From Oxyruncus cristatus (taxonomy: Eukaryota; Chordata; Aves; Passeriformes; Cotingidae), in assembly GCA_013399855.1 (NCBI GenBank), contig VXAY01002192.1:1-64000 (forward strand): a DNA stretch of 64,000 nt, written 5' to 3'. Within the stretch, counting starts at the first letter, position 1. Each line of letters opens with the position of its first letter. The notes under the pieces are model-generated. The model was not told the origin of the DNA, searched no databases, and worked only from the letters and a program-made list of their open reading frames with translations. This document shows, piece by piece, positions 49,986-60,498 of the stretch. A program made the position numbers and the translations under genes.

Positions 49986-51009
49986 CTGTTAAAACAATTG
50001 GAAAAGCAACTCCCTATTTAAGCAGAAGCTGCACTTGTTCGTGTGAGATTTTGTTCCTGAATCCTTCAAGCAAATTTTGAGACCAAATGCTGACAAGTCA
50101 AATACTATATTTCTTATTATCAGATTAAACTAGTAAAAATGATCACACACACCCAAACAGTCCCTTTTCTTTTAAAAATGCTTTTATTTTCTCTCAGCAC
50201 CTTTATTCTCTTTTCTTTCAGCACCTTTAATCTCTATTCCTTTCAGAAACAGCCTTCTTTATGCACCCATGCAAATCAAGATCGTAGACTTCAAAGACAG
50301 ATCTACTTTCCTGTGTTATTCTCAGCTTACAGCATGTTTGTATTACTGGCTTCATCTACCCACTGATCAATTGTTTGACCAAGTACCTCTGCACTTTATG
50401 GTCTCATATTGTTTTTTTAAATCAAATGCTGACCAGTGACACTGCTGCTTGTTGAATAGCGGTGTCTATCATGTACGAAAATTGAATCACAATAAAGGAT
50501 GCTGAAGGAGGGATAATCCACATTTTTACTGACATCTGGCTTATAGCTATGGCTCACATTTCATGTAGGGACATCACTCACAGTGAAAAACCGAGTGAGT
50601 GGTAAGTGACAAACGGTGGAAAGACTCCCTTCGACATCCAAGGATTGGTAGGTATTTTTATGTCCAGGTTCTCAAAGATGCTTCCACATGCTACTGATAT
50701 CCTGGATAGCATTGATTAGAGATTGGAGCACCAGAAATGACGGCATAGAAAATGAGGGTGATATGTCATAAAACATAACTAATGATGGATGGTCTCCTGC
50801 CACATGGCAGGCATTTAACAGAGGGTCTACACAGTGAGGCTCAGCATATTCAGGTGCCCAGAGACAGGTAAAGAAGTGCTAGTGTTAGCTGAAACCTCCA
50901 GATATCTCTATGGGCACCAAAGAGGAGAGTTAGCCCTTCCAGATGTAGTTCACAGCTGGGAGAGTTATCACACACAGGGATATCAGAGCCAACGCACAGG
51001 GTCTGCCAG
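49986..51009. other. Unique DNA containing a 24-bp tandem pair, no gene seen
   Basis: No gene or mobile element recognised. The tandem pair at 50187-50234 is listed separately. Confidence 0.6.
50187..50234 (+). repeat. 24-bp tandem pair with splice-acceptor-like units
   Basis: Two adjacent 24-base units (50187-50210 and 50211-50234) differ at two positions. Each begins TTTTCTCTCAGCACC or TTTTCTTTCAGCACC, a pyrimidine run ending in CAG. A partial third (CCTTTCAG) follows. No open exon follows, so the splice-site likeness is probably incidental. Confidence 0.9.
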
Positions 51010-51286
51010 CAAGGAAGGATGAGAAGCAATGGGCAGAAACTGATGCACAGGAAGGTCCACCTGAACATGAGTAAGAACCTCTTCACTCTGTGGGTGACCA
51101 AGCACTGGAACAGATTGCCCAGGGAGGTTTGGAGTCTCTCTTACCGAAGATATTAAAAAATTGTCTGCACACAATCCTATGCCATGTGACCTAGGACGAG
51201 CCTACTTGAGCAGGGAGGTTGGACCAGATGACCTACTGTGTTCCCTTTCCAACCTGACCCATTCAGTCATTCTGTGATTCTGTGAA
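51010..51286 (+). mobile_element. CR1 LINE 3' end, 5'-truncated
   Basis: Sense CR1: AGAAGCAATGGGCAGAAACT, CAGGAAGGTCCACCTGAACA, GCACTGGAACAGATTGCCCA, TACTTGAGCAGGGAGGTTGG, ACCAGATGACCTACTGTGTT and tail CATTCTGTGATTCTGTGA. The 3' wording belongs to a CR1 subfamily different from those at 3808 and 45879. The start is approximate; sequence from about 50980 may also belong to it. Confidence 0.92.
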
Positions 51287-54200
51287 GGTATCTCAGAATT
51301 GCACTTGGCATTTCTGTGAGACAGATGCAGGACCTGAGCACATTTCTGAGTACAGACCTCTACCTCTTCCTCCGCCCAGTCAACCATTGAAGGATTTGGC
51401 CGTCAATTACAGCAGCTAAGGATTAAACTCTCCCCAGCCTCTGGGAGAGGAGGCAGACAGCTCCTGTGTTCCAAGAATATCCAGATATCTGGCAAGCAGT
51501 CTGCCTGTAAGAGTTAAGTCATATACACGAAACCAAAAGGAAAGAAGCCAAGACTTACACCACAGTGTCTAAGACTTACAAGTCAGTGGGAGGAAAATCC
51601 CATCATCTGCCTTCTCCACAGACTATCCAGTTGTCTGTCTTTGTGAAAAATGAATTAATTCAGTGTACGCTTGCTGTCATGCCCTTACCTCATTGCACAA
51701 GTTTTAATAAAACTCAGTGCAAATCAGCTAAATTCATGCAACAAAGTGGGCTCTAGAGAGATCCTACATGTATGAATGGTTGTTTTCTGAATTACCCAGG
51801 AGAGACATCTCCTAAGCAGCAATCATAGTAAATATGTGATCCTGCTGTGCATTTCCAGTGCTAGAACTCTGGGTGTCTGAAGCAAGGTTTTCCCAAAAAA
51901 TGTGTAACAGCTGGGACAAATCTGATGACAAGCAGCCTTGTAGAGGGTTTCTTGAATTCTATGGAATCTAGACGTAATCATTTTGCTCAAGTGATATACT
52001 TGATTCTTAAGTGTTCTACAGTTCCTAACTGTGCCATAGAAAAGAATCATTTTGGTCCACTATTGCTGCCAGTGGGACCAATAGCAGCATCACTGTTGGT
52101 CTACAAAAGTGAAATTTCTGAGGCAAAATTCTGAAATGCTTCAGAAACAGTTCAATTTTCCCCAGCAGAGATGTGTTCCAAACCAAATCCAACATTTAGT
52201 GAAACTCAATTTCCTTTTCTCCTCCATGCAGAACATACAGTAGCATCAAAGGGACTCATTCCTGCTCACGAAGGGATAAAAAACCCAATCTCTATATTAG
52301 GGAACCAGGTGGAGAAAAACCAGCCTTTATTTAAGTGTAACACCTGTGGCTCACTCTCCCAGCTGCAGAGAGTGAGCATATGCTGAGGACATTTGACCAG
52401 ACATGTACAGAGCTAAAAGCTGTATTGTAAGAGAAGTTTCTGTCTCAGCACAATATGTTCAAGTAAAGAGATGATATCCCAAAATACATTTCATGTATTA
52501 AATGGAGTTATGTAGGTAGGCTCACAAGGTAAGTTTTATTTCACCTTTTGAGACATGTGTTATGCTCTTTATGCTAAATTTTGAATAGAAGGAATTTGAT
52601 GCATGATGAAAGACTTGAATAGTCCTAAGAGCAGCAGAAAGGATCACTGGGTAATTTGTTTCACCATCTCTTTTACAACCCTATTTCTTAAACATCCCCC
52701 ACCTGTGCTCCTACCATGCCATGAAAAGTTGGCTGACATTTTCCACAGTGCTTTACAAATGTGGCAAAATAAGAAAAGAACAGAACAGATCTGCAACTAT
52801 AACCTACTCTATTTCAAGACACTTTAACACAGGTAACTGCACGCTATAACTTACTAAATAAATCCCCTTTTTGATCCTCTAAGGATTACTGAAAAACCAA
52901 ATAAACCATCTGGCTATTACACACTCATTTGCCTAGAAAGTATTTTGGATGCCCTCCCATTAATATGTCATTTGAAAGAATATTTAGTTCAGTGGGAGAT
53001 GAAGCGTCACCACACAGGTCATGCCTAAATCAACAGAACAGCTTGTCTCTCTCACAGCCAATCTACATATAATTGATTTTCAGCATACATATTCAGCAGC
53101 AAAAACCGTTTCTTTGAGAGATTCCATTGACACATTTCACAGCTTTCTATGCACAACTTTGGGCAAGGTCCATCTTCCCCTGCTACAGCATCAGTGAAAA
53201 ATTATAGATTGCAGCATTTCCAGATGATGTTCTACCTATTGCAGCTGGCAAAAAGTCATGTTAGAAAAATGATAACTGAATTTATTAAACCTGCTTTCAA
53301 GCTCCTCTTTTCGAATGACTTACACTGACTGTCACCCACACAGCACCATATTCAGTGTTAGTGAGAGGTGTTAAGCAGACTTGGTTTGCTCCTCTTCCTC
53401 TGCACATTCTTGGTTTTGGGAACAAAGAAATTCCCACATAAATTGAACAGATGAGCAGACATTTAACATTATCACCAGTCTGAGGTAATTTCCATAACAG
53501 CAAACTGCCATATGACTCCAGCCTAGGACACAGCACTGGAACCGAATCACGCATCCTCAGCATGTAATTTGGATTCCAGTTTCAGAATAAATCTTAGCAC
53601 GAAGCTACTTCATTGCTAACAAGGCATCACACCACTTTGGTACAAACACCCACAAAACTGCAAAGAATCTGAAACAGACTGAGCAGAAATTTGTGGGGTT
53701 TGGACTTTCCAAGCTCACCCACAGATAATGATGCACATACATATACAGAACCTTGAAAACAGTGCTGTTGTGAAATATTTCCTCCTAGAGAGGAAGGTTG
53801 CATGTCAGTGATATTCCACCACTCTTTGCAAGAGGGGGCTCCCGGATGATGCGAGCCCTGAGGAGGAATCACCAGGGAACATTTCCCTCACCGTTCTGCT
53901 AAAACCACGCTTGAATCTGCTCCAACTGTTATTGATTCAGTGGAAATTCTTCCTGTTCTTTCCGCAACAATGCAAATATGTGAGAATCACTTTTCCTCCA
54001 AATATCAAATGTTCTTGAACAGTCTTGCTGTTCAATTTGTATTCATATTATATTAATTTTAGCACAAGAAGTACATGAATGAGTCTCGGGGGTTTACATA
54101 GGAGGCAGGGAGAAATGTCAGAATTCTTGAGCCACGGGAGAAGAAAATCACAGAAATGTAATCTTAGCTGCAAATTACCAAGACAGAAAGAAACTAACAA

Positions 54201-56504
54201 TGTTCATTTGAACTTATCCTGTTATCCAACATTATGATAAAGCAGTGACAGTTAGTGCAGCTTATTTTTATTTAAATTCTTGGGAGATAATTATTATTTT
54301 ACCTGAATAATCCATGAGTTATTTAAAAGGAGCACTGGCAGAAGGAAGCAAGCTTTAATCTGTAAAATGCATTGCTATCAATGAATATATAATTTGTGCT
54401 TCAAGCCCACATGCAGTAAAAATACAACTAAGAATCCAGAAACACACAAAAAATATTTAGTTTGTGGCAAATAATGAATTGCCAAGTCAAAGACTATAGA
54501 AAATATTAGGGATATACTTTTTCTATAAATGATGCTCAAGAGGGAAGAGGAAATGGGAGAAAAAAAGAACGGCTATGAAATGTAAGATGGGTCTTCTCAT
54601 GGGTACTGTTAATGGAACAGCAAGAGGGACACTGAAATATATTGCTCAATTTAATATCTATTCCTTTTGCCCTCTCTTCCTGTATTCTTTTAGACAAATT
54701 CATCGATGAGAAACAGGTTCATGTTACAATCATTTACCTATCCACCAACCTAAATACATGAAATAAAAATAAAATAATATTCTGGAACAGGATGAAGTAA
54801 CTGCACTCAAGCTCTAATTCATCTTTTGAATAGCTTCGGGTTGAGGAAAAAAAAAGAAAAGAATCCATTTTAAAAGTCCTCTTTCCCTCCAAAAACACGT
54901 AGCTGTGAAGCACTTGCTGAAACATATATCTTAAGGAAACAGTTCTCTAGGGATCATTTCTAAACGCATTTAATCTTGGAGGCCTAAGACAGCATCTTAC
55001 TGTTTCCTGGTAATATACATTTAAGAAACTGAAAGATCCCAGCTTCACAGCCCTTCCCGTGTGGAAAGATTGCCAGGCAGACAGTGGGGGAAGGTGTCCT
55101 GGACTTCTCCACAGGGCTTTAGAGAGGCTGACTCACATCACATGGAGCACAAGTGCATTGTGATATCTGGGCTAGTATGTCCAGACCTGAGTCTTGGGTT
55201 ACGTGTCCTGGACAGGAACCGAACATCTGAAAAACCCGGGGATTTGCCAGCCCACTTGGTTCTCTAACACAATTTCTAATGTCATTTTATTTTATTTTTA
55301 AATAAAAGCTAAAGACTGAAAACAATAAGACTCTTTAACAAAAATACAACTCCAGAATTGAAAATCTCAGGCTATAAAAGTCATAGGATTGATTTAAATT
55401 GTATTTGTCTCTCTCCCTTGTTCTCTCTGTCTTTCTTTCTTTCCATTTCAGTCCACCCTCCCAAATACATGCAAATAATCTAGTTCTGTAGCCTGAGGGT
55501 TTGTTTTTCTCAAAATTTTGTTCACTAGATCATTTGCATTTTTTTCCTCTAGAAAATAAACATCAGATTGACTAGTAATTGCACCTTAATATTAAAACAA
55601 TTTAATATATTTCATAATCGCAAAGAAAGACTAAGAGCTGACAACTTCACAGGGAAGGCTTTAAGAACCACATTTTGTCTTTCTGTCTTTTCAGAATATT
55701 GATGCATCTCCCTCTGTCTGACTCCAGTCCCTTTTACCCTGCTCAGAAGTCTCTCTAAGCTGCTGGCTGACCCAGCCATGTCAGAAGCACACTCTGTACT
55801 GCACACTTTGTTGTTGCTTTCTCTTCCCTGCATCAAGGAAATAGTTGTTGTTCTTTGATCCTTCCCTCAGCTGCATGACTTTTAGTTCCATCTGTCCTGT
55901 CTGCCGTTTATAAAATAACATTTTTTCCCAGTTCCTGCCAAATAACCTTATTTTGATATTTCCCTCTTTATGCTGAATGCCCAGGCATACATCTTTCATA
56001 ACTGCAGGGTGTGTTTGGTTTTCTGGGTTGTAATTGAAGGCCTGACTTGAGACCAAAGGGTGAAAACTTCTGTTGTTGAGGGCAATTTATCTGCATGAAT
56101 CCCATTAATGTGAATGGAAGGTAGGTGGCTAAATCCCAACACAGCTCACGAAAAATATATAACTGACTCTCTGTTCCCCAAAAATAACACACTGGATTAA
56201 TTGTATAGTGCAATTTACAGGGACTGAAATACAGGGTTGTTTAATTTTGGAGGTTGCTTTATGTGGATTTAAAATCAAGAGGGCATTTGCTGAAGATTAG
56301 ATATAAACAAGAATTCAAGTCAACTGGAATACATCAAAAAATAAATGTATTTAGATAGTTTTAAATTTCCTTTATACTTAGAAGGAAAAACTTCAATATT
56401 TGTACTGTTCAGGCTATTTGTCTGAATATTGACAAATTCTTTTTGCTACGGCAGGAAATGGAATGCTGAAGATTACCAAGGACAAAAACATCCAAGAACT
56501 CTTC
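51287..56504. other. 5.2 kb of unique A/T-rich DNA, no gene seen
   Basis: No gene or mobile element recognised. Minor items: the inverted repeat at 52349-52377, ATGCAAAT octamers at 53970-53977 and 55469-55476, and a pyrimidine tract ending in CAG at about 55404-55451 with no open frame after it. Confidence 0.6.
52349..52377. repeat. Perfect 10-bp inverted repeat, 9-base loop
   Basis: GCTCACTCTC at 52349-52358 pairs exactly with GAGAGTGAGC at 52368-52377. Short enough to be chance in 64 kb. Confidence 0.85.
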
Positions 56505-56521
56505 TTTTTTTTTTTTTTTTT
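56505..56521 (+). repeat. T17 homopolymer in a pyrimidine tract
   Basis: 17 consecutive T followed by CC and T6. It could be the poly(A) tail of a minus-strand retrocopy, but nothing to its right reads as a recognisable transcript. Confidence 0.85.
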
Positions 56522-57359
56522 CCTTTTTTCTTTGTTAAATTTACAGTGGCCAGTGAGAACATCCTTCACAGAATGAAAGCTATGCCTTGCACTTTTCAGG
56601 TAGTCATTTTTTTATTGTCATTAATTATTGACTTATCTATTTGCCATTTATGCATTGCTTTACCTTTCCCCCTTGCCTTTATTTGTATCTCTTTATTTTG
56701 TCTCCTCAATTTTTCATTAACTTACACGAAGCTTTTCTTCTCTATTTTGCCTTCCAAGAACCACATTCCCATTCTAGGTCATTAAGCTGTATCATCCTGT
56801 CTTAATCCAACTGCTGCTACATGAAGACACAATACCAGAAGGAGTGTGGTGACAACTAGGGAATCAACAGGTTGTAAAATGACCTCTAAGTCCCACCATG
56901 TAGCACAATAAGGCCAAAACCACTTAAATTGTAAAGCAGAAGACACAGAAAAGAACAGAGTTAATAAGTAATTCATGAGTACCAATATATATCCTGAGGT
57001 TGTTTCACTATGCAAGTGGCAAGCTTTCAAGTGCCATGACTAGCTACAGAATATATTTCTGTGTATCCAAATCCTTAATAATTACCTCCTATTAAATAAT
57101 GATAAGGAATATGCTACATGGTCTCTGTAGTTGGCTGAAACAAATAGCTTTTGCCATTCTTGTGTGGCATATGGCTCCTGATGATTGTACTATCACCTGA
57201 ACTCTTCATAACACATTTTCTATTTTAATCTTTTTGTGATGCTAAGCAAAACCACTGAGTTACTCATCACAAGCAATGGCCGACGTTCCATCTGCAATTC
57301 AAATGCATGGGGATACCTACGAAAAAAGAGCTTTTTCACAGCTTCGTGAGCAAGTTAAG
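56522..57359. other. Unique A/T-rich DNA left of the Ty3/gypsy relic
   Basis: No recognisable integrase core, RNase H or reverse transcriptase motif was found, although it is where the upstream part of that element would be expected. The plus frame 56429-56785 reads through the T tract and is low complexity. Confidence 0.55.
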
Positions 57360-57765
57360 AAGCAACTGAACAACTGGAGACACACACTAACAGAAGGCAT
57401 GGGCAGCAGCCAGGACAGCATCTCCAGGCACTCCATATGTGGACTCTCTGTTGCCTACAGCAAATAAACTTTTGAAGCCAGCAGTGGTAGGAAAGCTGAC
57501 AGAACGAATTAAAAAGTGGCAGCAGGGAGCCAAATACTGCTGTAATGGAGGTAACAGGGAACTCCCTGAACTCTGGGTAGGACAGGCAGTGAGAGGGTTG
57601 CCAGTGAGAGAGAAAAGCAGCAGAGGGCAGGGATAGGTACACAAAAAGTACTTTCAAGGTCAGGAAAGGTAGAAGTAGAGGACAACGGTAGTTACTAGAA
57701 CTGCAATTTCCAGGAAACCGTGGAGGAACAGTTTCCCTTGAGGGATGACAGAAATACAAATTCCT
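57360..57765 (+). pseudogene. Ty3/gypsy-type pol 3' end (integrase C-terminal region), frameshifted
   Basis: Three plus-strand pieces resemble, in the right order, the end of Ty3/gypsy-class pol proteins (those often annotated K02A2.6-like). WRHTLTEGMGSS at 57375-57410 corresponds to the WRNTP-type motif after the integrase core. LLPTANKLLKP at 57448-57480 continues in the +1 frame into KLTERIKKWQQGAKY and ELPELWVGQAVR, up to a stop at 57636. VEVEDNG at 57669-57689 is back in the first frame, with an in-frame stop soon after. At least two frameshifts and stops make it dead. A live integrase inserts the element's DNA copy into chromosomes. No DDE catalytic core, LTR or polypurine tract was seen. 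Minus-strand frames over 57355-57759 are shadows. The assignment rests on remembered family motifs. Confidence 0.6.
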
Positions 57766-57852
57766 GCATGCAAGTATGTGTAGAAAAACGGACAGCCATG
57801 AACATGTGGGGATGATTTACTGGAAACATTCAGGAGCTGTCAAAGAACTGCC

Positions 57853-57879
57853 AGATTTCTCTTTTCAGAAGAGAAATCT
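57853..57879. repeat. Perfect 11-bp inverted repeat, 5-base loop
   Basis: AGATTTCTCTT at 57853-57863 pairs with AAGAGAAATCT at 57869-57879, loop TTCAG. It lies about 90 bases past the Ty3/gypsy relic. It may be chance. Confidence 0.85.
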
Positions 57880-58917
57880 TCAGAGAGTAAATGACAAGAG
57901 GAAATGAAGCTCCAAATGGATAAAATGCAAGCAAACTAAATTTGCCTAGAAGTTCCTGAAACTCTATAGTTAGGTAATGTTACTCATTTTCCAATAAAGA
58001 AAAACAAATATTCTGAGCATGCTCCAGATTTGTATTAGAAACTGATAGAAGAGGTGCCAACATATGACAGTCACAAACCCTTATCAAAAATTCCAGCAAC
58101 ATACAACCAGCAAAACACCTTGTTGTGCACCAGAAATGGCTTCCTGAGTGTAGTTTTTCTACACGTCATTCTTAAAACCACTGCCTATTTTCTCATGTTT
58201 TATTATTTACCCTGTGAAGTGCAAATTTCTTCTTCTGTTCTGAAAGTCTTGTCACACATATAGAGACACTGTAAGATAAAGTGATAGCTTTCTACACAGT
58301 TCTATTATAAGAACTTGAACATCAGCCCAAATTACCTGTCATCAGCTGTTCAAGTCTTCTTCCCATTACTGACAAAACAAATGAACAGCTGCTTGCTCCA
58401 CAAACCTGTGCACTGAAAAAAAGATACGCTAATAAAAAAAGCTGTAAACAGCAATCAAAATATATATATAAAAGTTCCAAACATAATACCAAGTGGGTTA
58501 AGGCTGCCTGCATTCCCGGCTACCTAAACAGAAGAGCCTCCTCTAGGATGCTATTTTATAAAATGGTCTCATTTATAAAAGTATTTCAGCAGCAGCTGCT
58601 CTATAAAGATGTAAAGAAACAACTTAATTCTTTGTGGATATAAGCCTATGGTAATTTTTTTTTCTAGGTACTGGAAAAAAGGTGAAAGTACACAGGTGTC
58701 ATGAAAATCATTTAATCATTAAATGCAAGGACATGAGTCTCTATTTATTTAGGACCATAAATTTTTCAAAGTTCATTAAGCTGTGAAAAAATGTCATTGT
58801 ATTGTTTCATTATTTTTCTATGCGTATGTCATGAAGGAAAATGGAAATGTGCTTTTCACTTTATTTTCAGACAGATAAAAAGCTTGAGGCTAAAAATACA
58901 GAGAGAAAAAATGACAG
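57880..58917. other. Unique A/T-rich DNA, no gene seen
   Basis: No recognisable feature. A short TATATATATA run lies at about 58461-58470. Confidence 0.6.
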
Positions 58918-59035
58918 GTAAATAAAAATATATAAAATTAAATATTATATATTTTTTAAAAACTTAGAAAAATTAAATTTAAATTTTAAATGAATCAAAA
59001 CAAAAATTTTAGATGCAAAATCAAATTTAAAACAA
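58918..59035. repeat. Extremely A/T-rich tract
   Basis: Nearly all A and T over about 118 bases, with words such as AAATTTAAATTTTAAAT that are internally self-complementary. Low complexity; no coding potential. Confidence 0.8.
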
Positions 59036-60450
59036 ATGGATGATAGTGGGAGTGAAAATTCTGTCTAATTATTTTTCATTTTCCCTCCTTATCATTTCCC
59101 CACTTTTCACTTTTCTTTTTGCCTTAGTTAATAATTTCTCCCAGGCCTCTTTGAAAGTTGAAGCAACACTGATGAATGTACAATGCTACATTTCTACCCT
59201 ATGAAAACAGGTTTTGAAATTCATACATTTCAAAGCCAGAATGAATAATCGTGAGTATTCAGTCTGTCGCTTGGTGCATCCAGGGCCACAAAATATCACC
59301 AGGAATGTAACCAAGCTCATCTCTTTGCTTTGCATAGCAGCACATCGCTTAGGTATGCACTCAAGGCAGCGAGAAGCCTCTGTATCCCAAGATAAGCTTT
59401 TACAGTCACTAGCTGTGACAGTCACACAGCTTCCTCCATACAGCTTCTTCCATTGTAAATAATGTGCACTTTAATTTCTACACTTACTTTGTGCTAGTTT
59501 TAAACTTTCAGCTGTTGGATTTTATGCTGTGGGTTTTCTGTTTTTTTCTGGAAGATTAAAGAGCCTTCTATGATCAAAAACCTCTTCTTCAGATGTAATC
59601 GTAGGTTGCAACCTCTTAACCTTTCTGGACAAACAAAATTGATAGCACTTCTTTAGTTTCTCACTACAAAGTACCTTTTCCAAACCCTGAAATGCTTCAA
59701 TAGATCTTTTCCAAACTCCTTCCAGACTGTCAATATTCTTTTTGCACTGCAATGAGTTGCTATCATCTAATTTCAGTTTCACTATCTTTCCCCATATCTG
59801 ATGGAGGGAAATTCAGCCCCCTGCAGTGATGTTTCACCTCACCCCACAAAAAGCATTTCACCTACGTCAGCTGAAGCACAAGGGGAAGGTGCATATTTTA
59901 TCTGCTGACTTTAAAAGGAATCTAGTTTCAACACAGGAATATTAATTCTTGGATACCTTTGGTGAGGCAGATGAATCCCCCTCAGTGTGGTCACCAGGGG
60001 ACAATCCAGCTGTCTAAGACACAGGAGTTCTGTGCAGTTTTCAGATACCTCAGGCATCACACCTGGCTGCACCCGTGGATGCCGAGTCACATCTGCCAGC
60101 TGCACGCAATGCCTCTGAAACTATAAAACATATAGATAGGTATGTTTCAGCAGGAGGATTTCTTTATGAAAATATTTCATGGTCTCATCAAGACAACGGA
60201 ACATTCAAAAAAAATATTTTCCAGAATGTTGCACTGAGTGGCGTCAATTGTAATTTTAATCTCCATTCAATACATCCAAGAAATTCTTCCTAGGTAAGAT
60301 TTGGGCTAACTAGCGAATTGTTTTCAAGGACAGTTAACTCACTATTTGTTAATTTTGGGCCATGAGTATTTTTCCAAGCTTCTGGAAGTCCCTCAGAATA
60401 TAGATTTGCTAAAAAATTAGTTCAGTCAGCTCCACAGACAAGTGATTTTC
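59036..60450. other. Unique DNA, no gene seen
   Basis: The minus frame 59522-59782 (86 codons) is charged and coil-like but matches nothing I recognise. The remaining frames are short. Confidence 0.55.
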
Positions 60451-60498
60451 TTGACAGTGAATTATCTAATTCACTTGACAGTGAATTAACTAATTCAC
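60451..60498 (+). repeat. 24-bp tandem pair, each unit a palindrome
   Basis: Two adjacent 24-base units (60451-60474 and 60475-60498) differ at one base. Each has GTGAATTA, two bases, then TAATTCAC, a perfect 8-bp inverted repeat holding paired homeodomain-type ATTA/TAAT cores. The row therefore presents four identical half-sites in alternating orientation. Whether any factor binds is unknown. Confidence 0.95.

Noticed and set aside
55404..55451. Pyrimidine tract ending in CAG, resembling a 3' splice site
   Set aside because: The sequence after it hits stops quickly and no donor or exon partner is recognisable.
53970..55476. Two ATGCAAAT octamers (53970-53977 and 55469-55476)
   Set aside because: An 8-base word is expected a few times by chance in 64 kb on two strands; no clustering of partner sites.
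56505..57030. Processed pseudogene on the minus strand ending in the T17 (poly-A) run
   Set aside because: Sequence upstream of the run in minus orientation gives no recognisable transcript, and flanking duplications were not found.
57355..57759. 134-codon and 85-codon minus frames
   Set aside because: Antisense shadows of the Ty3/gypsy relic on the plus strand.
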